In this document: positions 24,118 through 32,360 of the stretch, piece by piece
Layout: the number at the start of each line of letters is the position of its first letter
How positions within the stretch are numbered: the first letter of the stretch is position 1
Assembly (NCBI GenBank): GCA_023432225.1
Contig: JAEYUW010000044.1
Span: 38,429 to 102,428, forward strand
Reading direction: 5' to 3'
DNA length: 64,000 nt
Origin: Verrucomicrobiota bacterium
GTDB lineage: Bacteria > Verrucomicrobiota > Verrucomicrobiia > Opitutales > Opitutaceae
Program-made: the position numbers and the translations under genes
The notes under the pieces: model-generated
What the model was told of the DNA's origin: nothing
The model's input: the letters and a program-made list of their open reading frames with translations, nothing else
The model's database searches: none

Positions 24118-26484
24118 TCATTCAGGGGCTTTGAGCGCGCCGATGAGGTCGAGCTGCTTGAGTTTGCGGAGGACGACGATGGCGGAGAGCGACGACGCGA
24201 CGATCACGATGACGATCGCGAACGAGTAGGTGTAGCTCGTGAACACCAGTGGCAGGCGCACCGTCTCGGTGTTGACGGACTGGATGATACCGGTGGCGAG
24301 GCCGGTGCCCATCAGCAGGCCGAGCGGCAACGCGGCGGCGGCGAGGATCGCGAGTTCGATGACAATGATGGCGCCGACCTCGCGCTGCGTGAGGCCGATG
24401 ACGCGCAAGGTGGCGAGTTCGCGCGCGCGTTCGGCGAGCGAAATGCGCGCGTTGTTGTAGATGACCCCGAAGGCGACGATGACGGCGAACGTCAGATAGA
24501 TCGTCTGGATCAGGCCCATGCTTTGCGCGGTGGTTTCGCGGAAGGCCTGCCGCATCGACTCTTTGATCGCGACCGCGCTGACGCGTGGGATGCCTTTGAG
24601 CGCACGGAGAAATTCGGGGCGCTGCGCGGCGTCGAGCGTGAGCGTCGCGCCGGTGATGACGTCGCCTTCTCCGAGAAAACGATTCACGGCGCTACGCTCC
24701 ATGTAAGCGGCGATGCCGGTGAAGTCCTCGGCGAGGGCGACGAGTTTCACGGGACGGATCGGGCGCTTGCCCTCGAGCGCTTCGACGATGAGCTCGTCGC
24801 CGGGCCGCGCGCCGAGCACTTCGGCGAGTTTGGCGGAGACGATAAGGCCTTCGGCGGGCGGCGTGATTTCTTTGCCCCGCACATCGACGGCGCGGTTGTG
24901 CCGGCCGCCGATTTCGAGGCTGCGGAGTGCGATCTGGCGGCTGCGACCGTTGAAGTGGATGCGGACGGCCGCCATGCGCGTCGGCTCCGCGTCGATCACG
25001 CCGGGCAGGCGTTCGAACTCGTGCATCGTGCGCGCGCTCGACGGTTCCGCGAGGCCGAGGTTGATGTCCTGGCGTTGCACGACGTCCCACTGGAAATCGA
25101 GCACGTCGGCGATGCCAGCCTTGAAGGTGTTCGGCAAAATCAGCAGCGCGGTGGCGAGCGCGAGGCCGGCGATGGTGAAAAGCGCCTGAATGGGGCGGCG
25201 CTCGAGGTTGCGCACGGCGATGCGCGAGGAGGTGCTGAACCACTGGCCGATGCCGGCGCGCTCAAGTAACGACGGGCGGTAGCTCGCGGGCGGCTCCGGA
25301 CGCATCGCCTCGGCGGGCGGGAGTTTGGCGGCGCGGCGCACGGCACTGAAGACGCCGGCGATCACTGCGAAGAGGCCGACCGACAGCGCGATCGCGACGG
25401 CGGGTTGATCGAGCCGGAATTCGAGCGACGGAAAACGGAAGAACAGCGTATACATCCGCACGAGTTTTTCGCCGAGGGCGATGCCGCCGAGCGCGCCGAG
25501 CACGGTGCCGCCGACGACGATGACGGCGGCGAATTTCAGGTAGTGGACGACGATCTGGCGATTGGTGAAGCCGAAGGCTTTCAGGATCGCGATTTGCTCG
25601 CGCTGGAGGGCGAGGAGGCGCGTGAGGACGGAGTTCGTCATGAACGCCGCAACGCTGAGAAACACGGCGGGAAAACCGATCGAGAGGATCGCAAGCACGC
25701 GGATCTCGTCGGTTACGCGAATGTGCGAAGCGTGGTCCTTGCGACTGTAGGCGCCGCGGCCGCCGTAGGGTTTGAGCAGCGCATCGAGTTCGGCAATCAC
25801 CGGCGCGGCTTGTGCGCCGGGCTCGAGCGTGAGCGACACGTGGTTGAAGGCGCCGTAGAGATCCCACGCGGTGGCGACTTCCTTGTAGGGCATCCAAAAG
25901 ATGCCGTAGGTGCGGTTGTCGGGTAGCGCGGCGCCGGGACGCGATTCGAAGATGTATTCCGGCGAGAGGACGATGCCGGCGATGCGAAATTCCTGGCGGC
26001 GACCGTTGAGGAGCATCGCGAGCGTGTCGCCGGGTTGGAGTTTGTTGGCGTCGGCGAACGCTTCACCGACGAGCACTTCGCCGCGCGCGCCCGGCGCGAG
26101 CCAGCGACCACGGCGGAGAAAGAGGCGGTTGAGTTCCGGCTCGGCGTAGTCGGGCAGCGAACGCACGAGGCCGCTGGCGGGTTCGTCGAGCGAGGGCAGG
26201 TCGAGCGTGACTTGCACCGCGATGTCGGTCTGCACGGAGGCGACGCCGGGGATGGCGGCGACGCGCGACGCGAGGTAGTTCGGCGCGCGTTTGAGCGAGG
26301 CGAAGATCTCCGCGAACCGGTTGGTCTGATAATACTCGGCGCGGGTGCCATCGAGCGACGCGATGAGGCTGCGCGCCATGATGAGCATGGCGAGACCGCA
26401 GGCCATGACGACCGTGACCGCGGCGGCCTGGCCCTTGAGGCGGCGCAGGTTGCGGAGGAGTTTGCGGTCGAGGTGGGTGATCAC
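24118..26484 (-). CDS. ABC transporter permease with two FtsX domains
   Basis: A 788-residue permease of the MacB/FtsX class. It has an N-terminal helix (QAAAVTVVMACGLAMLIMA), an extracellular periplasmic domain (about 45-265), three helices with the first FtsX motif region (VLAILSIGFPAVFLSVAAFMTNSVLTRLLALQREQIAILKAFGFTNRQIVVHYLKFAAVIVVG, about 270-350), a second N-terminal helix near 450 and a second FtsX region at the C-terminus (ATLRVIGLTQREVGAIIVIELAILAAAALPLGLLMG). Such proteins export macrolides, lipids or lipoproteins or act as mechanotransmitters; the substrate is unknown here. GTG start at 26484. Its partners are the ATPase and the HlyD-type adaptor in the same operon. Confidence 0.9.
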   Translation of the reverse strand: MITHLDRKLLRNLRRLKGQAAAVTVVMACGLAMLIMARSLIASLDGTRAEYYQTNRFAEIFASLKRAPNYLASRVAAIPGVASVQTDIAVQVTLDLPSLDEPASGLVRSLPDYAEPELNRLFLRRGRWLAPGARGEVLVGEAFADANKLQPGDTLAMLLNGRRQEFRIAGIVLSPEYIFESRPGAALPDNRTYGIFWMPYKEVATAWDLYGAFNHVSLTLEPGAQAAPVIAELDALLKPYGGRGAYSRKDHASHIRVTDEIRVLAILSIGFPAVFLSVAAFMTNSVLTRLLALQREQIAILKAFGFTNRQIVVHYLKFAAVIVVGGTVLGALGGIALGEKLVRMYTLFFRFPSLEFRLDQPAVAIALSVGLFAVIAGVFSAVRRAAKLPPAEAMRPEPPASYRPSLLERAGIGQWFSTSSRIAVRNLERRPIQALFTIAGLALATALLILPNTFKAGIADVLDFQWDVVQRQDINLGLAEPSSARTMHEFERLPGVIDAEPTRMAAVRIHFNGRSRQIALRSLEIGGRHNRAVDVRGKEITPPAEGLIVSAKLAEVLGARPGDELIVEALEGKRPIRPVKLVALAEDFTGIAAYMERSAVNRFLGEGDVITGATLTLDAAQRPEFLRALKGIPRVSAVAIKESMRQAFRETTAQSMGLIQTIYLTFAVIVAFGVIYNNARISLAERARELATLRVIGLTQREVGAIIVIELAILAAAALPLGLLMGTGLATGIIQSVNTETVRLPLVFTSYTYSFAIVIVIVASSLSAIVVLRKLKQLDLIGALKAPE

Positions 26485-26495
26485 GATGGAGAAAT

Positions 26496-26597
26496 CTCAA
26501 ACGCCAAACGTCCAAACGCCAAAGCCGGCCGCACGCGGGCGCGACTTGTGTGGCGAAGCGGGCTTTGTGATTTGGCGTTTGGCATTTTGGAATTTTG
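26496..26597. repeat. Inverted word repeat (CAAACGCCAAACG)
   Basis: CTCAAACGCCAAACGTCCAAACGCCAAA-type words at the left and their mirror TTTGGCGTTTGGCATTTTGG at the right. They fill the spacer between ATPase and permease genes. Confidence 0.55.
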
Positions 26598-26612
26598 CGC
26601 GCGCACCGCGCT

Positions 26613-27356
26613 TCACCAGCGCAGCGTGGATGGCGCGGCGCGCGTGGGGTTGCGGCGTTCGTCGAGGACTTTGCCGTCCATGAAGTGGATCACGCGGTCG
26701 GCCATGTCGGCCATGACGGCATTGTGGGTGATGATGACGGTGAGCGTGCCGAGTTCGCGGTTCACGCGTTCGATGGCTTCGAGCACGACGATGCCGGTCT
26801 TCACGTCGAGGGCGCCGGTGGGCTCGTCGCAGAGCAGAACCTCGGGGCGCTTGGCGATGGCGCGGGCGATGGCGACGCGCTGTTGCTCACCGCCGGAGAG
26901 TTGGGCGGGGAAGTGATCCATGCGCGGCGCGAGGCCGACCATTTCGAGGGCGGTTTCCGGCGCAAGTGGATGCGCGGCGATTTCGGTGATGAGGGCGACG
27001 TTCTCGCGCGCGGTGAGGCTCGGGATCAGGTTGTAGAATTGGAAAATGAAGCCGACGGACTCGCGGCGATAGAGCGTGAGGCGCTCTTCGGTGGCGTGCG
27101 TCAGGTCGATGTCGCGGTAGCGGAGCTCGCCCGCGGTCGGGATGTCGAGGCCGCCGAGTTGGTTGAGCAAAGTGGTTTTGCCGGAGCCGGAGGGGCCGAG
27201 CAGCACGACGAGTTCGCCGGCGCGCAGATCGAGGTCGACGCCGTCGAGCGCGCGGACCTGCGCGGCGCCTTCGCCGTAGATTTTCGTGAGGCCGCGGACG
27301 CGGAAGACTTGTTCGGCGTTCGTGCGCGGGTCGGCGGTGGAGGCGGCGGGCGACAT
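26613..27356 (-). CDS. ABC transporter ATP-binding protein (MacB/LolD type)
   Basis: A 247-residue nucleotide-binding subunit. Walker A is GPSGSGKTT (about residue 55), the Q-loop follows in FIFQFYNLIPSLTARENV, the ABC signature is LSGGEQQRVAIARAI, and Walker B is VLLCDEPTGALD, with the H-loop THN. The LolD/MacB subfamily features are the Phe-Gln-Phe-Tyr-Asn segment and the short C-terminal end. ATG at 27356 chosen since it starts MSPAASTADPRTNAEQVFRVRGL; the longer frame reads spacer. First gene of the three-gene operon. Confidence 0.93.
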   Translation of the reverse strand: MSPAASTADPRTNAEQVFRVRGLTKIYGEGAAQVRALDGVDLDLRAGELVVLLGPSGSGKTTLLNQLGGLDIPTAGELRYRDIDLTHATEERLTLYRRESVGFIFQFYNLIPSLTARENVALITEIAAHPLAPETALEMVGLAPRMDHFPAQLSGGEQQRVAIARAIAKRPEVLLCDEPTGALDVKTGIVVLEAIERVNRELGTLTVIITHNAVMADMADRVIHFMDGKVLDERRNPTRAAPSTLRW

Positions 27357-27480
27357 GCGACGCGCAGGGTGCGTCGGGTGCACGGCGAAGTCAAAGATGC
27401 CAACGCGGGGTGCAGTGGCCCTTCGGCCCACGTGAGCGGGGCTTATGGGACGCATGAAAACGGGCGCGCGTGGCGGACCA

Positions 27481-27504
27481 GTTGCGCGCGAGCGCGCAAC
27501 CTAC
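27481..27504. repeat. REP-like hairpin GTTGCGCGC with CTAC foot
   Basis: GTTGCGCGC / GCGCGCAAC with a 2-nt loop, followed by CTAC. The spacer 27357-27570 holds no supported gene. Confidence 0.65.
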
Positions 27505-27570
27505 GTTGCTACGAATCTCCAAAGCGCGGGGCTGATGGCCCCGCCTCCATTGGTGGAGAGCGCGGTGCGC

Positions 27571-28839
27571 TCAGCTGTAGACCAGCAGGCGCTGCGAGAT
27601 CGGGGCGATGGTGTTGTGGTCGCGGATCTTCGCGATCGTGGCCGGGCCGAGCGACTGGCCTTCGCCGATGAGCAGCAGGCCGTGCGGGCTGTAGATGCCG
27701 GTCGCGAGCACCATGCCGGGCTCGAGTTCGTCGAGGAGAATTTCGCGGACCTGGCGCGGCAAGTGGACGAGTTGCGTGACCTTGAGGAAGAGGCGGACGG
27801 CCTCGGGGTCGTATTTCGTGCCGGAGCGCGCGAGGATGCCGTCGATCGTGGCCTGCTTGGGCGCGGTGGATTCGACGAAGCCGACGGCAACCGCGAGGCA
27901 GCGCGCGGGCCAGGGAATGAGCTTGGCGGCGATGCCGTCAGGGAAACCGGAGCCGTCGAAGTTCTCGTGGTGCGCGCGGATGACTTCGCCGACTTCGGGG
28001 CGCGGGTCGACGAGCGCGGCGAGCGTCTGGCTGTAGATCGGGTGATTGTGCAGCGTGGCGCGCTCGCGCTCGGTGAGCTGCGCGGGATTGGTCCGGAAGG
28101 AGCGGAGCAGTTCGCGCGAGACACCGATGAGGCCGAGGTCGCAGAGCCAGGAGGCGGACTTCAGGGCGTGCTTCTCGGTTTCGGTGAACGGGCCATTCTC
28201 GGCCATCTTCGAGGCGAACTCGACGAGGGCTTTCGCCTGGCCGCCGAGCGTGGGGTCGTAGGCGGTGAGGATGCGGCGGCAGAGTTCGACGGAGTTCTCG
28301 TAACGCGAGGCGAGCTCCTTGTTCGCGGCGTCGAGGCTCTGGCGTTTTTGCTCGAGGGCGGCGACCTGCTTCTCGAGTTCGCCGTTGGCGACCATCAGCT
28401 GCGCGTTGAGCTGCTGGGTCTGGGCCATGAGCGCTTCGTTGTGCGTGACGAGGTCGTGGCGCTGGATGGCGTTGCGGACCGTGGCGAGGAGTTCCTCGCG
28501 CAACCATGGTTTCGCGACGAAGCGGAAGATTTCGCCTTTGTTGATCGCGTCGACGATCGTCGGCAGCGACAGCACGGCGGTGATGAGCACGCGCGAGGCA
28601 TGCGGGCGAAGGCGGCGGCTCTCGACGAGGAAGTCGAGACCGAGCATCTCGGGCATCCGCTGGTCGGAGATGATGACGGCGAAGTCGCGCTCCTCGAGAA
28701 TCGTGAGCGCCTTGATCGGGCTGGAGCAGGAGACGACCTGATATTTTTCGCGTTCGAGCGTTTCCTTGAGCGCGCCGAGGACGATGGGCTCGTCATCGAC
28801 GATCAGGATGGACGGGGATTGGTTGGCGGGCGTGCTCAT
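27571..28839 (-). CDS. Response regulator with a degenerate HD-GYP domain
   Basis: A 422-residue protein. The N-terminal receiver has acceptor D59 in IISDQRMPEM and the conserved Lys in VAKPW (residue 110). A coiled-coil of about residues 135-180 leads into an HD-GYP-like domain. Its metal motif HD is C233-D234 (WLCDLGLIGVS instead of LHDIGK), while HHENFDGSGFP (290-300) keeps the second half with GFP in place of GYP. Loss of the first His and the Lys suggests reduced or absent c-di-GMP phosphodiesterase activity. It follows cheB on the same strand by 3 bp, so it probably feeds into chemotaxis output. Confidence 0.85.
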   Translation of the reverse strand: MSTPANQSPSILIVDDEPIVLGALKETLEREKYQVVSCSSPIKALTILEERDFAVIISDQRMPEMLGLDFLVESRRLRPHASRVLITAVLSLPTIVDAINKGEIFRFVAKPWLREELLATVRNAIQRHDLVTHNEALMAQTQQLNAQLMVANGELEKQVAALEQKRQSLDAANKELASRYENSVELCRRILTAYDPTLGGQAKALVEFASKMAENGPFTETEKHALKSASWLCDLGLIGVSRELLRSFRTNPAQLTERERATLHNHPIYSQTLAALVDPRPEVGEVIRAHHENFDGSGFPDGIAAKLIPWPARCLAVAVGFVESTAPKQATIDGILARSGTKYDPEAVRLFLKVTQLVHLPRQVREILLDELEPGMVLATGIYSPHGLLLIGEGQSLGPATIAKIRDHNTIAPISQRLLVYS

Positions 28840-28842
28840 GGC

Positions 28843-30045
28843 TCAGCCGCCGAAGGCGGCAGCAGGGGTGGGGCGCAGGGTGGCTTCGGCGCGGCCGACG
28901 ATGTAGGGGGCGATGCGGTCGAGTGGCACCTGAAGTTGCGCGGCGCCGTTTTCCCAAGCGGCCTTGGGCATGCCGTAGACGACGCACGAGGCCTCATCTT
29001 GGGCGAAGGTGGTGGCGCCTTTGTCGCGGAGTCTCTTCAAGCCCTCGGCGCCATCCTTGCCCATGCCGGTGAGAATGCCGGCGATGGCGTGCGGAGCGGC
29101 GCCGCAGTCGGCGGCGGATTTGAACAATAGGTCGACGGCGGGACGTTGATGCCAGACCGGCGGACCGTCGGTCACGCGGACGCGGTAGCCTTCGCCGCCC
29201 CACTGCAGGAGCATGTGGAAGTTGCCGGGAGCGATGAGCGCGAGGCCGGGCGTGAGGCGTTCGCCGTCGACGGCTTCGCGCACTTCGAGGGAGCAGAGGC
29301 TGTTCAGGCGATCGGCAAAGGCCTTCGAAAAAGTCGCGGGGATGTGCTGCACGATCGCGATGCCGGGCAAATCGCTGGGAAGTTTGGTCAGCACATCGCG
29401 CAGGGCTTCGGTGCCGCCGGTCGAGGCGCCGAGGAGGATGATCGAGCGCGGATCGAGTTGGCGCAGGCGCGCGTGATCGATGCCGGTCTTGGCGACCGCG
29501 GGTTTCAGGCCGGGCACGAAGCGCACGGGCGGCGTCGGCGCGGGGGCATGGGCCGCGGACGCGGCTGGCGCAGCCGAGGCCGGGGTGGAGGCGGCGTGCG
29601 CGATGGGAGCCGTGTCGGTGGCCGGCGCGATCGGACGGACCCGGGCGAGCGCGGCGGTCTTGACCTTGGCGACGAGTTGCGGGCCGAGATGGCCGAACGA
29701 GAACGAGCCGCTCGGTTTGCCGAGGAAATCGATGGCGCCGAGGCGCAGGGCCTCGAGGGCGTATTCGGAACCGCGTTGCGTGAGCGAGCTCATCACGACC
29801 ACCGGCATCGGGCGGCGCTCCATCAACAGGCGCAGGAACGTGAGGCCGTCCATGCGCGGCATTTCGAGGTCGAGCGTGAGGACGTCGGGCGAGAGTTCCT
29901 TGAGCTTGTCGCGCGCCATGTAGGGATCGATGGCGGTGCCCACGACCTCGATCTCCGGATCGGCGGCGAGAGCCTCGCTCGCGAGTTTGCGGACGACGGC
30001 GGAGTCGTCGACGATCAGCACGCGGATTTTTTTCGACGTCGACAT
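28843..30045 (-). CDS. cheB: Chemotaxis response regulator protein-glutamate methylesterase
   Basis: Demethylates chemoreceptor glutamates after phosphorylation by CheA. The 400-residue protein has a receiver domain (acceptor D59 in LTLDLEMPRMDG, Lys in FLGKPSGSF), an Ala/Pro-rich linker of about residues 140-180, and the CheB esterase domain. The latter has the catalytic Ser in ILLGASTGGTEAL, His in VQHIPATFS and Asp in GMGKDGAEG. Located between cheR and the HD-GYP-type regulator, with very short spacers, all minus strand. Other che genes are not in this window. Confidence 0.95.
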   Translation of the reverse strand: MSTSKKIRVLIVDDSAVVRKLASEALAADPEIEVVGTAIDPYMARDKLKELSPDVLTLDLEMPRMDGLTFLRLLMERRPMPVVVMSSLTQRGSEYALEALRLGAIDFLGKPSGSFSFGHLGPQLVAKVKTAALARVRPIAPATDTAPIAHAASTPASAAPAASAAHAPAPTPPVRFVPGLKPAVAKTGIDHARLRQLDPRSIILLGASTGGTEALRDVLTKLPSDLPGIAIVQHIPATFSKAFADRLNSLCSLEVREAVDGERLTPGLALIAPGNFHMLLQWGGEGYRVRVTDGPPVWHQRPAVDLLFKSAADCGAAPHAIAGILTGMGKDGAEGLKRLRDKGATTFAQDEASCVVYGMPKAAWENGAAQLQVPLDRIAPYIVGRAEATLRPTPAAAFGG

Positions 30046-30046
30046 T

Positions 30047-30877
30047 TCAAGGAGTGACCGGGCGGCGGTAGATCGCGGGCTTCACGAGCTGGAGGGAGTG
30101 CTTGATGCCGGTGAGGCTTTCGCTGTGGCCCACGAGCAGATATCCGCCCGGCACGAGACGGCGAGTGAGTTTCTGGACCAATTCCTCCTGCGTGGGACGG
30201 TCGAAATAGATCATCACGTTGCGGCAGAAGATCACCTGGAACGGCTCGCGGAAGGGCGGCTCGCCCTCGAGCAGGTTGAGGTGGTGATAAGACACCATCG
30301 AGCGCAGTTCGGCGCGGACGCGGTAGTTGCCTTCCTGGGGACCGATGCCGCGTTGGAAGTAGGCCTTGATCGTCGATTGCGGGAGCTTGGCGACGACGTC
30401 GTCGCGGTAGATACCGTTGCGCGCCTTGGCGAGGATGCGGTGGGAAATATCGGTGCCCTCGATGCGCCAATTCCAGCCGGAGGTCCGCGGGAGGGCTTCG
30501 TTGAGGGTCATCGCGATGGAGTAGGGCTCCTCGCCGGAAGAGCAGGCGGCGCTCCACACGTAGAATTGCGACCAACGCTCGGCGCGGTGGCGGGCGAGCA
30601 TCTCGGGGACGATGTGCTGGCGCAGGAAATCGAAGTGCGCGTTCTCGCGGAAGAAGAACGTGTGGTTCGTCGAGATGGCGTCGATCAGGTGCGCGAGTTC
30701 GTCCTCGGCATCGCCGGCCTTCAGCAACTCGCAGTAATGGCCGATGGTGTCGGTTTTGGTGGCGCGCAGACGCTTGCCGAGTCGGGCCGTTACCAGCTCC
30801 CGTTTGTCGGGACCCAGTTGAATACGGCTGTGCTCGTAAACGAGTGTGCGGATGAAATCGAACTCACTGTCCCTCAT
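30047..30877 (-). CDS. cheR: Chemotaxis protein methyltransferase
   Basis: Methylates chemoreceptor glutamates with SAM. The 276-residue protein has the CheR N-terminal helical domain (about 1-75), the NHTFFFREN segment, the SAM motif VWSAACSSGEEPYSIAM, the LSYRYHLN-like MVSYHHLNLLEGEPPF and the FCRNVMIYFDRPTQEELVQKL segment. Start at the ATG at 30877 (MRDSEFDF). It lies one base before cheB's start codon on the same strand, so the two are co-transcribed and possibly translationally coupled. Confidence 0.95.
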   Translation of the reverse strand: MRDSEFDFIRTLVYEHSRIQLGPDKRELVTARLGKRLRATKTDTIGHYCELLKAGDAEDELAHLIDAISTNHTFFFRENAHFDFLRQHIVPEMLARHRAERWSQFYVWSAACSSGEEPYSIAMTLNEALPRTSGWNWRIEGTDISHRILAKARNGIYRDDVVAKLPQSTIKAYFQRGIGPQEGNYRVRAELRSMVSYHHLNLLEGEPPFREPFQVIFCRNVMIYFDRPTQEELVQKLTRRLVPGGYLLVGHSESLTGIKHSLQLVKPAIYRRPVTP

Positions 30878-31097
30878 GAGGCATTGCCCCCAAACATCGG
30901 CGCAAAACGGCTGACCTGAAGCCGCGACGCCGGAAATCTTCCCGCGGGTGGCCCAAGGCGGAAAATTCTGCCGGCCCGGAAGCGCCAGCCGGCCGACGGG
31001 ACGACGGCGAACAGGGAGATTTTGTTTATTTCGCTGAATTAGTGAGGCTTGGGTGGGCAGGACGCACACTGGCACGCGCCGTGTTTACGCACAGGTC
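30878..31097. other. Divergent control region, cheR / flgB
   Basis: 220 bp between divergent cheR and flgB. I see a TGGCACG word at 31070 in the flgB upstream region but the -12-like GC of a sigma-54 promoter is absent at the right distance, so I do not call one. No palindrome of the TA-N-TA class. Confidence 0.4.
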
Positions 31098-31481
31098 ATG
31101 GTCGACCCCGTATTCCAGTCCGGCACTTACCAGATCGCGCGAAAACTCCTCGATGCAGCCGCGCTGCGCCAGGAGGCGATCGCGGCGAACATCGCCAATG
31201 CCGAGACCCCGGGTTACCGCCGCTTGGACGTCGGCACGGACTTCGCGGATAAGTTGAAGGCCAGCTTTCAGAACGGCGAAACCTCCCGCGTCTCGGACCT
31301 GAAACCGAAGCTCGTGGAGGACATCCATGCGCGCACCGTGCGCCCCGACGGCAACACCGTCGAGATCGAGCACGAGCTGCTCGCGATGAACAAGAACGCC
31401 GCGGAATACGAATATCTCACCGAGATCGTCTCCCGGAACATCAAGCAGCTGAAGCTCGCCATCACCGGCCGCTCCGCCTGA
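31098..31481 (+). CDS. flgB: Flagellar basal-body rod protein FlgB
   Basis: Proximal rod subunit. The 127-residue protein contains the rod-family signature AIAANIANAETPGYRR near residue 33 and the C-terminal helix NAAEYEYLTEIVSRNIKQLKLAI that mediates axial packing. Length is typical. The ATG at 31098 follows the divergent control region. First gene of the flagellar locus, with flgC 13 bp downstream. Confidence 0.93.
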   Translation: MVDPVFQSGTYQIARKLLDAAALRQEAIAANIANAETPGYRRLDVGTDFADKLKASFQNGETSRVSDLKPKLVEDIHARTVRPDGNTVEIEHELLAMNKNAAEYEYLTEIVSRNIKQLKLAITGRSA

Positions 31482-31494
31482 GCCCTGCTAAGCC

Positions 31495-31908
31495 ATGAAC
31501 CTCATCCCCGGCATCGACGTTACCTCCGGCGCACTCGCGGCGCAGAAGATGCGCCTCGATATCGTCGCGCAAAACATCGCCAACGCCCAGACGACGCGCA
31601 CGGCCGATGGCGGCGCTTACAAGCGCCAGATCGTTTCCTTCGAAACCGAACTCGTGAAGCGCACCGGCGGCGCCTCGCTCACCACCGTCCGCGTCGGTGG
31701 CGTCACCAACGACAAGACGCCCGGCCAGCAAGTTTACAACCCCCAGCATCCCGACGCCGGCGAAGACGGCCTCGTCACGATGCCCAACGTCAACCTCGCC
31801 TACGAAATGGTCGACCTCATCACGGCGTCCCGCGCCTACGAGGCCAACCTCTCCGTCGTCAAAAACTCGCGCAACCTCGCGATGAAGACGCTCGAGATCG
31901 GCAAGTAA
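31495..31908 (+). CDS. flgC: Flagellar basal-body rod protein FlgC
   Basis: A 137-residue rod subunit. The N-terminal ALAAQKMRLDIVAQNIANAQTTRT is the conserved rod motif, and VNLAYEMVDLITASRAYEANLSVVKNSRNLAMKTLEIGK is the C-terminal assembly helix typical of FlgC. Spacing to flgB and fliE is 13 bp and 4 bp, so it is part of a tight operon. Confidence 0.95.
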   Translation: MNLIPGIDVTSGALAAQKMRLDIVAQNIANAQTTRTADGGAYKRQIVSFETELVKRTGGASLTTVRVGGVTNDKTPGQQVYNPQHPDAGEDGLVTMPNVNLAYEMVDLITASRAYEANLSVVKNSRNLAMKTLEIGK

Positions 31909-31912
31909 TCCC

Positions 31913-32269
31913 ATGTCGCCCGTCGGCTCCGTTTACTCCTCCCTCGTTCCCCAAGCCATGGCGCGCGCCGATGCGTTGCGCGAGAAGCAGGCCACGTCGG
32001 CCGCCCTCGCCACGCTGCCCGATGGCATGCGCACCGCCGCGCCGCAGGCCAACGGCTTCGCGGACATGCTCGGCGGTCTCGTCGACACCGTTGGCACCAA
32101 GCAGGCCGAGGCCAACCAGCTCACGCAAAAAGTCCTCCTCGGCGAGACCGACCAGCTGCACCAATCCGTCATCGCGATGCAGGAAGCCGGCGTCGCCTTC
32201 AGCCTCATGGTCGAGGTGCGCAACAAGCTCGTCGAATCCTACCAGGAGCTGATGCGCATGCAGGTGTGA
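31913..32269 (+). CDS. fliE: Flagellar hook-basal body complex protein FliE
   Basis: A 118-residue small adaptor that joins the MS ring to the rod. The C-terminal half carries the FliE signature: DQLHQSVIAMQEAGVAFSLMVEVRNKLVESYQELMRMQV, similar in position to the family consensus with its QEAxxAFxLMVxVRNKxxxAYQE pattern. The N-terminal half is variable, as usual. Located 4 bp after flgC and followed by a 91-bp spacer before fliF. Confidence 0.93.
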   Translation: MSPVGSVYSSLVPQAMARADALREKQATSAALATLPDGMRTAAPQANGFADMLGGLVDTVGTKQAEANQLTQKVLLGETDQLHQSVIAMQEAGVAFSLMVEVRNKLVESYQELMRMQV

Positions 32270-32360
32270 GCCCCCGCGCCCGCCGTCATCGTTCTCTTTC
32301 TCCTAATATTTCTCGTTCCACCGTCTCTCCGTTTTCCCGCCGCTCTCGCGCTAAGCTCGC

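Noticed and set aside
31070..31090. Sigma-54 promoter upstream of flgB (TGGCACG)
   Set aside because: The -24 part fits, but no GC occurs at the needed distance for the -12 element.
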